A stretch of 64,000 nucleotides of DNA from an uncultured Sunxiuqinia sp. (GCF_963678245.1 NZ_OY782770.1:1302001-1366000), one strand, 5' to 3'. Positions 28,366 through 36,172 are shown, counted from the first letter of the stretch. The notes: a model not told the origin generated them from the letters alone. Numbers and translations: made by a program.

Positions 28366-29424
28366 ATGACATATTCAACAGACGACATAGACTTCAGTAA
28401 AATCTCACCAAATGAATTTGAGAGATTATGTTTTGAGTTATTATTAAAATACGGTTTTAGCCAAATCATATGGCGTCAAGGTGGAGCTGATAATGGACGA
28501 GATATTGAAGGATATTTTGATTTCAATAATCCAATAGCTAACCAACGAACGAAATGGTTTTTTGAATGTAAACATTACACAAGTGGTGGAGTGCCACCTG
28601 AGCATTTAAATTCAAAAATGGCTTGGGCAGATGCAGAACAACCATCTTACTTGGTAATATTTGTTTCATCCTACATTACTACTGCTGCTAGAACTTGGCT
28701 TGAAAGTATTAAGCTGACTAAACAATATAAAATCATTGTAATAGAAGGAGAAGAATTAAAAGGAAGGTTGGTTCAATTTCCTGATTTAATTGAGCGCTTT
28801 TTTGCAGCGGATAGATTTGAACGTCTTTTTCTTGAAATAAAAAATCATTGGTTAAGACATAGAATAGAACCGAGTTATGAATTAATAAAGGAAATTTCTA
28901 ATAATATAGATACTTCAAAATTAGACATAGATGATATTGGTTTTCTTTTAATGAGTTTCCATAAAAATTATAGACACTTTGAATTAAGAAATGATTATTA
29001 CGGAGATTTTACCGAGGAAGTTTTAGAACCTTTATATCCGCGACTTGCTGAATTGGCTTCTAAAGAGAATTTAGATTCGTTTGAAGAATATAGAACTGAT
29101 TTTGATTATTTAGGTGGAACAGGCTGTTTTGATGATGCTGAAAGTGACGAAAGTTCAGAACTAGCATTTCAGTTTTATGATTTACACTTGAATCATAAAA
29201 AGAGTCAAGACTTATGGAAAATTGGTTACTACCTATTCATAAAAACAAATGACAACAAAGCTTTTGAATTATTTAGTATGGACGATTCTGATTTTAAAAC
29301 GAGTGCAAAGTATTATGAAGAATTTTCATCTGAAACATTAAAAGAATTGGCTATCGATATAAGTATTGATTTTGGTGAAAAAATATTAGAATATTCGCCA
29401 AGATTATTAAAAATAGAAGAATAA
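28366..29424 (+). CDS. Mrr-like restriction endonuclease-domain protein (cassette 1)
   Basis: 352 residues. The N-terminal 140 residues are a Mrr-type nuclease domain: FERLCFELLLKYGF, then GADNGRDIEGYF and FFECKHY, giving the catalytic set Asp46, Glu67, Lys69 (D...ExK). The remaining 200 residues are acidic and helical and I do not recognise them; they may sense or bind a partner. Likely a DNA-targeting defence or stress nuclease. It has no methylase neighbour, as in Mrr itself, which acts alone on modified DNA. It fills the first cassette, starting 19 bases after the left boundary. Confidence 0.75.
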   Translation: MTYSTDDIDFSKISPNEFERLCFELLLKYGFSQIIWRQGGADNGRDIEGYFDFNNPIANQRTKWFFECKHYTSGGVPPEHLNSKMAWADAEQPSYLVIFVSSYITTAARTWLESIKLTKQYKIIVIEGEELKGRLVQFPDLIERFFAADRFERLFLEIKNHWLRHRIEPSYELIKEISNNIDTSKLDIDDIGFLLMSFHKNYRHFELRNDYYGDFTEEVLEPLYPRLAELASKENLDSFEEYRTDFDYLGGTGCFDDAESDESSELAFQFYDLHLNHKKSQDLWKIGYYLFIKTNDNKAFELFSMDDSDFKTSAKYYEEFSSETLKELAIDISIDFGEKILEYSPRLLKIEE

Positions 29425-29428
29425 AAAA

Positions 29429-29565
29429 CTGTGCCCAACAATGGCTATAAGTAATTGCTTGCTCTCGCCTACTTCTGAAAATCCTCGCGGATTTTCAGTT
29501 TGGTATATACTTGCAAAGTTAAGTGCTAACCCACGCAACTACTCATAGCCGAGACCGTTATAGGG
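29429..29565 (+). repeat. attC-like site 1 (type C)
   Basis: Begins CTGTGCCCAAC, whose TGTGCCCAAC is the exact complement of the left edge of cassette 1 (28347-28356). Outer arms are GGCTATAAGTAATTGC and GCAACTACTCATAGCC, and the centre is a perfect 10 bp hairpin at 29475-29498 (CTGAAAATCC-TCGC-GGATTTTCAG). It ends ACCGTTATAGGG; predicted crossover after G29557. Confidence 0.75.
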
Positions 29566-29594
29566 TATTTTAAAAAAAGACAAAACAACATGAG

Positions 29595-29966
29595 ATGAAA
29601 CTTTACGCAGTTTGTAATAAATGTAAATCAGATATTTCCTTTTGGACTTGGAATGTAAATCGGACAGATTTTAAAAAATCAAAAAACGAATGGATTCCAT
29701 TGACTTGTAAAAAATGCAATCACCAGGAAAAATATCATATCGACTCAATTTCTGCGAGAGAAAGTAAAGTTGCGCTGATTGTTGGATTAATTATTTTCCT
29801 TGTTGGGACTCCTCTGCTTTTCATTTTCCTATGGGACTATTTTTTTAAAACAAACAACGTTTATACAATATTAGGACTGGTAACACCATTGATTGTCCCG
29901 AGTTTAATTTATGGAGTAATTTCAAAGAATGACTTGCAAAGAGTTCGCAATTTTAATCGAAGTTGA
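29595..29966 (+). CDS. zinc-ribbon membrane protein (cassette 2, first gene)
   Basis: 123 residues. The N-terminal half has two CxxC pairs (VCNKCKSD and LTCKKCNH) that would bind one zinc. The C-terminal half has two membrane segments (about 60-80 and 88-108). Not assigned to a named family. Its stop codon is immediately followed by the ATG of the HEPN-like gene, so the two are translated together and probably act together. Confidence 0.65.
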   Translation: MKLYAVCNKCKSDISFWTWNVNRTDFKKSKNEWIPLTCKKCNHQEKYHIDSISARESKVALIVGLIIFLVGTPLLFIFLWDYFFKTNNVYTILGLVTPLIVPSLIYGVISKNDLQRVRNFNRS

Positions 29967-30410
29967 ATGGAAAAAGAAGAATTTATACGAATAAAGGAGT
30001 GGCCAACAGAATATGCTCAAGGTGCATATAACCAAGGAAATTATATTGAAGCGATTCAGGTGCTACATGGATTCATTGAAACAAAGCTTCAAGAACTGTT
30101 GATTTTGGAAGGTTCAAAATCAAATGACATGGAGGAAATTTGGGATATTGCTAATCAAATTAGTTTAACTAATTGTGTAAAGGTTCTGTTTATCATTGGA
30201 GAAATTACTAAAAGAGAATATCAGGATATTATATTTTTCAATAAGATTCGCAACCAAATCGTGCACGGTTTATTTCACGACACATATGAACACGGAGTTA
30301 GAGGTGTATCTAGAAAGAAATTTGATATCGCATTTGACAAAGGGATGGACTTATGTGACAATCTGCAAAGAAAAGGAGAAATGAAAATTGAAAAAAAAAA
30401 CACCCTATAA
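29967..30410 (+). CDS. HEPN-like protein (cassette 2, second gene)
   Basis: 147 residues, all-helical. The segment FFNKIRNQIVHG has the Arg-Asn-x3-His pattern of HEPN RNases, and the earlier EAIQVLHGFIETKLQELL fits the first HEPN helices. Such proteins are often RNA-cutting toxins or defence effectors; the zinc-ribbon membrane protein in front could be a partner or antitoxin. The stop codon TAA lies inside the recombination box (CCCTATAAC, 30403-30411), so the gene runs right to the cassette edge. Confidence 0.6.
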   Translation: MEKEEFIRIKEWPTEYAQGAYNQGNYIEAIQVLHGFIETKLQELLILEGSKSNDMEEIWDIANQISLTNCVKVLFIIGEITKREYQDIIFFNKIRNQIVHGLFHDTYEHGVRGVSRKKFDIAFDKGMDLCDNLQRKGEMKIEKKNTL

Positions 30411-30540
30411 CACGGTACATATTGCAGGGCGGGTTCGGTGGTACACCAACTGCGGATTCTCGCATCGCAGTTCCGTGTCCTTCGGACAGGAACGCTCTCC
30501 GAAATCCACCCCGACAACATGTACCAACCGTTATAGGGCA
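30402..30540 (+). repeat. attC-like site 2 (type A)
   Basis: Starts CCCTATAAC, complement of the left edge of cassette 2. Arms GGTACATATTGC...GGGCGG and CCGCCCC-like...GACAACATGTACC pair with a few bulged bases; centre GTGTCCTTCGGACAGG is a small hairpin. Ends ACCGTTATAGGGC, predicted crossover after G30530. Same body as sites 8, 10 and the left arm of 14. Confidence 0.78.
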
Positions 30541-30563
30541 TTTAAAATCGACGCACAACTACG

Positions 30564-31151
30564 ATGAAAATGAGACTATTAATATTGATCCTATCTCAAT
30601 TATTATCAATTTTATGTCATGGACAGGAAATAATTGATGTTGATCTTGAAAGCAATAAGTCAAATTCTAAAAAGACTGATTTCAGTTTTAGTGTTGTTTT
30701 AGACATGAATGATTTACAGTACTCTAATGATTATAATTATAAGTATTTAATAAAAAAAGACTGGGATTTTAACGCAAAGAAGGAATTAATTTATTTTACA
30801 AATCACAATGCTCATTTCATCAGATATAAATACATTAACAAAAGTTCTGGATTAATTGAGAATTATGAAAGAATCCCGATTGATACAATAAATTTCAATT
30901 TGATAAATGATCAATTGGATTCAATATATATCCTAACAAAGAATCTGTTTCTAATAGACTCATTAATTAATATTCATAAAAAAAATGAAGTACCATACGA
31001 ATATGATGGTGAATACGTTAATGTATATTTAAATTTGATAAACTATAATACATCATTTAGCACGACAATCAGTTTTGAAGAAGATCAGATATTCCAAAAA
31101 AGATATAAAGCACTTGAGTACTATATGAATAAAATAAAAAACGCCCTATAA
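30564..31151 (+). CDS. exported protein of unknown function (cassette 3)
   Basis: 195 residues. A signal peptide (MRLLILILSQLLSILCHGQ) is followed by a beta-rich then helical protein without recognised motifs. The last codons (KIKNAL) and stop TAA overlap the recombination box GCCCTATAAC. Possibly lipid-anchored at the cysteine in LSILC, but the following residues favour a cleaved signal. No function can be assigned. Confidence 0.6.
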   Translation: MKMRLLILILSQLLSILCHGQEIIDVDLESNKSNSKKTDFSFSVVLDMNDLQYSNDYNYKYLIKKDWDFNAKKELIYFTNHNAHFIRYKYINKSSGLIENYERIPIDTINFNLINDQLDSIYILTKNLFLIDSLINIHKKNEVPYEYDGEYVNVYLNLINYNTSFSTTISFEEDQIFQKRYKALEYYMNKIKNAL

Positions 31152-31282
31152 CACTTTGTAAATTGCATTGCGGTAGCAGTGCAGGTTGTCGCCCCGGATT
31201 CCCGCATGATTGTTTTCGTCCTTGCGGACGGACAATCACCCGCAATCCGCAACGACAACTTACAATTTTCCGTTGTGGTGCA
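31142..31282 (+). repeat. attC-like site 3 (type B)
   Basis: Starts GCCCTATAAC (complement of the left edge of cassette 3, 10/10). Arms TTTGTAAATTGCATTGCGG and CCGCAACGACAACTTACAA; central hairpin GATTGTTTTCGTCC.../GGACGGACAATC. Ends CCGTTGTGGTGC, predicted crossover after G31272. Confidence 0.75.
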
Positions 31283-31290
31283 TTAACGTT

Positions 31291-31881
31291 ATGAAGAATA
31301 TTCTAAAAATATTAATTATGATTTCCTTTTTTAGATGTACTAATTCCGAGACTGCTAAAAAGGAATGTAATCGAGAATATGCTGATTTGATAGTTTCTGA
31401 AGGACAGGATAAACTCTTTATGGTATCAACAGACAAACAATTTCGATTTGATTCACCATGTGCTTTTGTTAATGAAAAAGGTGATACTGTCATTCCATAC
31501 GGGAAATATCACATATGGGACTCAGTGAATTTTTACACCTACGCAATCGTAAAGAGTCCAGATGGCATAGTTGGTATTAATAGAAAAGGTGAAATAATGT
31601 TTGACGCATATCTATGGGGAGACGCCCAACTGGAAGATATAAGTGAAGGTTTATTTCGCATAAAAAGAAATGGTAAAATTGGATATGCCAACGAAGATGG
31701 AGAAATTATAATTCCATGTCAATTTGAATGTGCTGAACAATTCAAAAATAGACAAGCTAAAGTTACTCTTGAATGCGATTATAAGAATAATGAAATAGAC
31801 CAAATTGAAATGAAGAGTGATAATTGGTTCTATATTGATAAAAAAGGAAATAAAATAACGACACCACAACAAAAGCTATAG
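31291..31881 (+). CDS. WG-repeat lipoprotein (cassette 4)
   Basis: 196 residues from the ATG at 31291, 18 bases inside the cassette; an upstream in-frame ATG at 31210 lies in the attC-like site and is rejected. The start MKNILKILIMISFFRC is a lipoprotein signal with Cys16. Repeats of the WG type follow: NEKGDTVIPYGKYHIWD, NRKGEIMFDAYLWGD, NEDGEIIIPCQFECAEQF and DKKGNKITTP. WG repeats build small beta-sheet scaffolds of unknown binding function. Confidence 0.75.
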   Translation: MKNILKILIMISFFRCTNSETAKKECNREYADLIVSEGQDKLFMVSTDKQFRFDSPCAFVNEKGDTVIPYGKYHIWDSVNFYTYAIVKSPDGIVGINRKGEIMFDAYLWGDAQLEDISEGLFRIKRNGKIGYANEDGEIIIPCQFECAEQFKNRQAKVTLECDYKNNEIDQIEMKSDNWFYIDKKGNKITTPQQKL

Positions 31882-31926
31882 TGCATACCCTTCGGGATAC
31901 GCACCATAACAAGAACGTTGGCGGTA
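31881..31926 (+). repeat. minimal attC-like site 4
   Basis: GTGCATACCC-TTCG-GGATACGCAC is a compact hairpin containing the cassette-4 box GCACCATAAC at its right (9 of 10 complementary to the left edge at 31272). Only AAGAAC separates this box from the next, GTTGGCGGTA. The long body seen at other sites is absent. It may be a shortened but still usable site or a deletion scar. Confidence 0.6.
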
Positions 31927-31972
31927 ATTTTGAAAAACAAACAACTTAATTGATAATAATAAAGCTAAAATA

Positions 31973-32863
31973 ATGGACGAAGAACCACGACTAAAACCTT
32001 TATATGCAAATCTAAAACGATTGAACATCGGTGAGTATTTATACACAAAAGAGTTTGAACTTTTTTCCATTGAGAATAACTTCGATGGTGTCTGGAAAGA
32101 TTGCAAAAAAGAGGTTTCAAGACAAAAAAGCATGATAATAGTTGGACATCATAATACAGAAGATGATGAAAGAGCTTTTTTATACTTAATGACACTTTGG
32201 TATCAACAGAGTTTCGATTCCTTCGATAAATTCATTATTACTGTTTTGCTCAATTTCGCAGAATGGCATTCAACAAAACTTGACTTTACAGCAATACACC
32301 ATAATCTGAAACAACTTGATTTTGAAAAAAGCGTTCTATTAGCTTTTACCAAAGACGCTAGAGCAATTAGAGATTCAAAACCTGAAAAAATTGAAGAAAA
32401 AATTATAAAGACAACAAAAACGCCGAGTATCACAGTTGACTCGAAGAAGGTTTTCGTTGTTCACGGTCACGATGATAAAGCACGATTAGAATTGTGTAAA
32501 CTACTAAAAGATGACTTAGGAGTTGAACCTGTTATTCTTCAGGATGAGCCCAACTTAACAGTTGAAACAATAATTTCAAAATTTGAAAGGCTTGCAAAAG
32601 AATGTTCTGCTGCACTAATCTTATTTACACCCGACGATAATGCAGAAGGAAAATCCAGAGCAAGACAAAATGTAATATTAGAGCTAGGATATTTTTTAGG
32701 CAAATTTCAAGGACAGGAAAATCGAAGAATCGCGATTATAAAGACTGGTGATATTGAAATTCCATCAGATATTTCAGGAGTACTTTATTTAGAATATTTA
32801 AAAAACATTAAAGAAATCTTTTATGACCTCAAAAAGCAATTTGAAACATGGGGCTATAAATAA
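31973..32863 (+). CDS. TIR-like (CAP12/PCTIR-type) predicted nucleotide-binding protein (cassette 5)
   Basis: 296 residues. The C-terminal domain (about 159-296) shows the family blocks VFVVHGHDDKARLELCKLL, GVEPVILQDEPN, SAALILFTPDD and RARQNVILELGYFLGK; Glu237 in LELGYF corresponds to the conserved acidic residue. In CBASS and Pycsar systems such TIR domains degrade NAD when a cyclic nucleotide binds. The N-terminal 150 residues are helical and unfamiliar, not SAVED or a known sensor. There is no cyclase next to it, so its trigger is unknown; it may be a one-gene defence module. Confidence 0.8.
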   Translation: MDEEPRLKPLYANLKRLNIGEYLYTKEFELFSIENNFDGVWKDCKKEVSRQKSMIIVGHHNTEDDERAFLYLMTLWYQQSFDSFDKFIITVLLNFAEWHSTKLDFTAIHHNLKQLDFEKSVLLAFTKDARAIRDSKPEKIEEKIIKTTKTPSITVDSKKVFVVHGHDDKARLELCKLLKDDLGVEPVILQDEPNLTVETIISKFERLAKECSAALILFTPDDNAEGKSRARQNVILELGYFLGKFQGQENRRIAIIKTGDIEIPSDISGVLYLEYLKNIKEIFYDLKKQFETWGYK

Positions 32864-32868
32864 AAAAC

Positions 32869-32880
32869 TACCGCCAACAA
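32869..32880 (+). repeat. attC-like site 5, left fragment
   Basis: TACCGCCAAC is the exact complement of the left edge of cassette 5 (GTTGGCGGTA). The site is then interrupted by the IS110-family element; the rest resumes at about 34143. Confidence 0.7.
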
Positions 32881-32964
32881 AGAACTGAGCTTAAAAACAA
32901 ATAAAAACCCATAATTTTTGATTTAAAACACCCTGTTTTTTTGGGGGCTGTTCCCAAAGAAAAA

Positions 32965-33942
32965 TTATTGATCGATGATGGTACTTCGATAGGCCGGATC
33001 GTATGGTATCCCTGATTTGGCAATGGCAAAAGCTTGTTTGACCAATTTGTTGCATACAGCAATTAAAGCTAGCTTTTTTGACTTTCCTTTGTTTACAATT
33101 CGTTGATACAATGCATGGCACTGAGGATTGCATTTACTGGCTGTAAAACTGCACATAAACAAATGGTTGCGCATATTCGGATTGCCCCGTTTACTGATTC
33201 GGGACTGCCCGTTTATACTTGTACCTGAAGTATGTTCCGTAGGTGCCAGTCCAAAGAATGCGGATACCTGACGGTAGTTATCGAAGTTCCGAAAGCCATT
33301 ACTCATAATTATCAGGTAAATTGCAGTCTTTTTTCCCACTCCGGGAATAGAAGTTATATTGCTCAATAAATCACCATCGTATTGTTTTATAAGCACTTCA
33401 ATCTCCTGTTCCAAAAGGACAATCTCATCCTTAACATGACGTAGCTGACGTTTCAATGAAGTGATAATCCTGCCCGTTTTAACACCCCTGCTTTCCAGTC
33501 CCTGGATATGGTTCTTTAAGGCTGTATTCTGCTTTAAATATAACACTACAACTTTCTGAAGCTGCTTACTCTTTTCGATGTATTCAGGTTCCGGAATCCA
33601 TTGTTTAAGTGGCTGTTCCTGTGCAAACAATGCAATCATTCGAGCATCACTCTTATCGGTTTTATTCTGCTGCAGCTTCATCTGAATAAAACGTTTAATG
33701 GTTAAAGGATTTACCACAGAAACTTCAATCCCTTTTTCGTAGAGGAAAACGGCAAGCTGTTGGTAATAACTTCCGGTTGATTCCATCACGCAATGAGTGT
33801 TGGACTTCATTAATTTGTAAAACAAGCGAAAACCCTTTGAATCATTACTGTAACAATGATGCCCTGTTGATAAATCCCATACATCGAATGTCTCTTTTGA
33901 GATGTCAACTCCAATAAAATGTTTACTTTTATACATAACCAT
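32965..33942 (-). CDS. IS110-family transposase (DEDD recombinase)
   Basis: 325 residues. The N-terminal RuvC-like DEDD domain has Asp13 (FIGVDISKETF), Glu54 (CVMESTGSYY) and Asp96/Asp99 (NKTDKSDAR). A coiled-coil linker spans about 120-190, and the C-terminal Tnp_20-type domain carries SIPGVGKKTAIYLI and FFGLAPTEHTSGTSING, with the catalytic serine in the last block. Length and motifs are complete, so it should be active. It works with an RNA guide encoded in the element. Confidence 0.93.
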   Translation of the reverse strand: MVMYKSKHFIGVDISKETFDVWDLSTGHHCYSNDSKGFRLFYKLMKSNTHCVMESTGSYYQQLAVFLYEKGIEVSVVNPLTIKRFIQMKLQQNKTDKSDARMIALFAQEQPLKQWIPEPEYIEKSKQLQKVVVLYLKQNTALKNHIQGLESRGVKTGRIITSLKRQLRHVKDEIVLLEQEIEVLIKQYDGDLLSNITSIPGVGKKTAIYLIIMSNGFRNFDNYRQVSAFFGLAPTEHTSGTSINGQSRISKRGNPNMRNHLFMCSFTASKCNPQCHALYQRIVNKGKSKKLALIAVCNKLVKQAFAIAKSGIPYDPAYRSTIIDQ

Positions 33943-34142
33943 TAGATTATGAAAGAACGAATCTACGGTAATATAGCAACCTAAAAACAGGCTTTTAGCC
34001 CAGAGAACTGATCGTATTGCAGTAGTAAAAGAGTGGTGATAATCTTTGTTGACAGGCTCTGATGGCCTAAATTGTAACTCAACCTTACTCCACTCTTTCG
34101 TTCTTTCTGTTTATTGATAAAAGATAAGAAAATGTAAACTTA
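33943..34142 (-). ncRNA. candidate IS110 bridge-RNA region
   Basis: In the IS110 group the bridge RNA is transcribed from the non-coding end in front of the transposase gene. This 200-base segment has that position and size and contains a 9 bp stem AAAGAGTGG / CCACTCTTT (34028-34036, 34090-34098) enclosing a smaller AGGC/GCCT hairpin. Loop identities cannot be proven here. Confidence 0.4.
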
Positions 34143-34272
34143 GGATTTGTAAATTGCATTGCGGGGTTCGTGGTGTGTCGTACGCTGGATTCTCGCAACA
34201 TCGTTCTGTCCTGCCGGACAGGAACGCTCTTCGAAATCCGCAACGACAACTTACAAGTGACCGTTGAGTTTC
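34143..34272 (+). repeat. attC-like site 5, right fragment (type B)
   Basis: AGGATTTGTAAATTGCATTGC and GCAACGACAACTTACAAGTG are the arms; TGTCCTGCCGGACAGG is the central hairpin. Ends ACCGTTGAGTTTC, predicted crossover after G34263. Confidence 0.72.
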
Positions 34273-34773
34273 ATTGTGGGAAACAAGCAGTTAGAAAACA
34301 GTCACGATTACTGTATTTTGAATGGTAAAATGTTCTAAAAAAAGCCTTGGGGTAAAAAAAAATGCTGAACGCATTTTGGAACCAGGTCTTGTAACGGTGA
34401 GACCGTGGAAGCGCGTGCTTCTGACGTCGAGTCGACGGAAAGACCTGACAAAGTTCCCATTTTTTGGCGACAAAGTCAAGGGGGTGGAAAAAATGGAAGG
34501 ACATTTAACCCCAAGGCTTTTAACATTTTAGGCTGGCAATGATTGAAAATTTTAAACTAATATAATGAAAAGCCTTTTGGCTTTATTGATGAAAAAATAA
34601 AATTTTAAATGGCCGTTGTCCATTCAAGTACAGGCAATCCATTCGACTCACCTTATAGGGTATAAATTGAATAGATGGATTTTAAAGTGACTGTTTGGGG
34701 ATGAAGGAATGTTTCCACAACGACCGTTTATTTATCAAAAAAAGGTGATAAATTTAAACAACGTAAACACAAC
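34264..34773 (+). other. cassette 6: no protein gene, contains a palindromic element
   Basis: Left edge GTTGAGTTT and right edge AAACACAAC are complementary except for one base. No plus-strand frame has credible protein sequence; the open frame at 34322-34531 lies entirely inside the palindromic element and is not coding-like. The cargo is either an RNA or a non-autonomous element. Confidence 0.55.
34327..34529. repeat. 203 bp nested palindromic element (MITE-like or structured RNA)
   Basis: Ends AAAATGTT...AAAAGCCTTGGGGT (34327-34353) and ACCCCAAGGCTTTTAACATTTT (34508-34529) are inverted repeats. Inside: hairpin AAAATGC/GCATTTT (34359-34377); an 8 bp stem CAGGTCTT/AAGACCTG (34383-34390, 34440-34447) enclosing three hairpins, ACGGT/ACCGT, GAAGC/GCTTC and CGTC/GACG; and CCATTTTTT/AAAAAATGG (34457-34496). 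Every stem named is perfect. The layout is that of a folded RNA or a terminal-inverted-repeat element. Confidence 0.6.
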
Positions 34774-34900
34774 AATGTGTCATATTGCATACCGGGCAAG
34801 CAAAACCCCGGTCCCCGGTTTTCAATCCGATTTTCCAGTTCATCCGGACGGAAAACCACAATAAAAACCGGTACGCAACATACACTCTACGTTATGGGGT
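34765..34900 (+). repeat. attC-like site 6 (type D)
   Basis: Starts AAACACAAC. Arms GTGTCATATTGCATACCGG and CCGGTACGCAACATACAC pair; the centre has GATTTTCCAG...CGGAAAACC. Ends CTACGTTATGGGGT, predicted crossover after G34891. Confidence 0.7.
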
Positions 34901-34944
34901 ATTAATGTGACGTCCTAAAATATGTCTACACTAAAAAAGTAGAT

Positions 34945-35301
34945 ATGTATAAAAATGATGGAGTAACACGGCGTTACAGCGAGAGTTTTAAACTCAAAAT
35001 TTTAGCCGAACTTAGCACGGGTAAATACTCAAAAAGACAATTATCCCGGATTTATGGGATACAGTCAAGTACAATCAATGAATGGGTACGAAAGTACGAC
35101 CGCAAAGATTTAATGAATACGCGTATTATGGTACAAACAAAAGATGAGATCAGCCGCTTAAAAGAACTTCAAAAAGAAATTGAGCAGCTAAAAAAACTCT
35201 TGATTAAAAAGGATTTAGACAAGCTCGTACAAGATTCGTATTTGGAAGTGGCTGCCGAAAACTTAGGCTACAAAAGTGTTGAGGAACTAAAAAAAACTTA
35301 A
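34945..35301 (+). CDS. IS3-family transposase OrfA (DNA-binding)
   Basis: 118 residues. A helix-turn-helix (YSESFKLKILAELSTGKYSK, then QLSRIYGIQSSTINEWVRKY) is followed by a leucine-zipper-like coiled coil (about 70-100). It binds the element ends and joins OrfB. It ends at an A8 run (CTAAAAAAAACTTAA), a plausible ribosomal slippage point; OrfB is in the +1 frame. Confidence 0.9.
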   Translation: MYKNDGVTRRYSESFKLKILAELSTGKYSKRQLSRIYGIQSSTINEWVRKYDRKDLMNTRIMVQTKDEISRLKELQKEIEQLKKLLIKKDLDKLVQDSYLEVAAENLGYKSVEELKKT

Positions 35302-35314
35302 ACATCAAGCCCTG

Positions 35315-36172
35315 ATGAAAGCTACCTCAACAACAAAACAAACGGGTATAGCAAGCATGTCGGAGGTATGTGCCCTATTCCACCTAAAACGCGATGCATT
35401 CTATAAATACATTAAGCGTTGGGAACGCTACAAATCAGTTGAATCGCAAGTAATACAGCTTGTAAAAGAAGAACGGAAAGAGCAACCCAGAGTGGGCGTA
35501 CGTAAGCTACACGAAACACTGCAACCCTCTTTTGAGGCCAAACAGATTAAACTTGGAAGGGACTCTCTGTTTAATATACTCAGAGCGAATAATATGCTGG
35601 TGAAACGGAAAAGGGCGTATGCTAAAACAACCAATTCATATCACCATTTCCATAAATACAACAATCTTATCAAGGAGTTGGAAATCACAAAACCAAACCA
35701 GGTATGGGTTTCTGATATTACATACATCAGAACCGTTAAAGGCTTTTGTTATTTAGCGCTGATTACAGACTTGTATTCACGGAAAATAATCGGACACGAC
35801 ATCAGCGATAGCCTGGAGCTGTCGGGATGCCTACGGGCCCTCAAAAAGGCCCTGTGGTATACAAGACCAGCGGCCGGGCTTATACATCACTCCGACAGAG
35901 GGGTGCAATATTGCAGTCATATGTATGTAAATGAGTTAAAAAGAAAAGGAATAAACATAAGTATGACAGAAGAAAATCATTGTTATGAAAACGCAGTTGC
36001 TGAAAGAGTTAACGGCATTTTAAAAGATGAGTTCTATCTCGACCAGTGCTTCTTTTCAACCAGCCATGCAAAACGTGCTACAAAAAATGCTATTAAACTA
36101 TATAATAATAAAAGGCTTCATTTATCTTTAGGGTATAAAACACCAAACGCAGTGTTTAAAAATGTAGCTTAA
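35315..36172 (+). CDS. IS3-family transposase OrfB (DDE integrase)
   Basis: 285 residues. The N-terminal HTH_21 region (VGVRKLHETL) precedes an integrase core with Asp134 (VWVSDITYI), Asp194 (HHSDRGVQY) and Glu230 (YENAVAERVNGILKDEF). The 35-residue spacing between the last two is the IS3 hallmark. It appears full length. Confidence 0.95.
   Translation: MKATSTTKQTGIASMSEVCALFHLKRDAFYKYIKRWERYKSVESQVIQLVKEERKEQPRVGVRKLHETLQPSFEAKQIKLGRDSLFNILRANNMLVKRKRAYAKTTNSYHHFHKYNNLIKELEITKPNQVWVSDITYIRTVKGFCYLALITDLYSRKIIGHDISDSLELSGCLRALKKALWYTRPAAGLIHHSDRGVQYCSHMYVNELKRKGINISMTEENHCYENAVAERVNGILKDEFYLDQCFFSTSHAKRATKNAIKLYNNKRLHLSLGYKTPNAVFKNVA

Larger units (their letters stand above)
32881..34142 (-). 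mobile_element. IS110-family insertion sequence, inserted in attC-like site 5
   Basis: About 1.26 kb between the left box (ends 32878) and the body (AGGATTTGTAAATTGC, from 34143) of one attC-like site. Compare the intact site 9, where AACAGGATTTGTAAATTGC is continuous; this fixes the insertion point to within a few bases. No terminal inverted repeats or clear target duplication, as usual for IS110. The element holds the transposase (32965-33942) and a 200-base non-coding segment before it. Confidence 0.75.

Noticed and set aside
30422-30637. Open frame crossing attC-like site 2
   Set aside because: It runs through the palindrome and overlaps the real exported-protein gene in another frame; similar frames appear at other sites because the repeat body lacks stops.
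31210-31290. N-terminal extension of the WG-repeat protein
   Set aside because: The extension is encoded by the attC-like site; the ATG at 31291 gives a proper lipoprotein signal.
34271-34531. Open frames on both strands in cassette 6
   Set aside because: They lie within the nested inverted repeats, which create mirror-image open frames; the amino acid sequence has no protein-like pattern.
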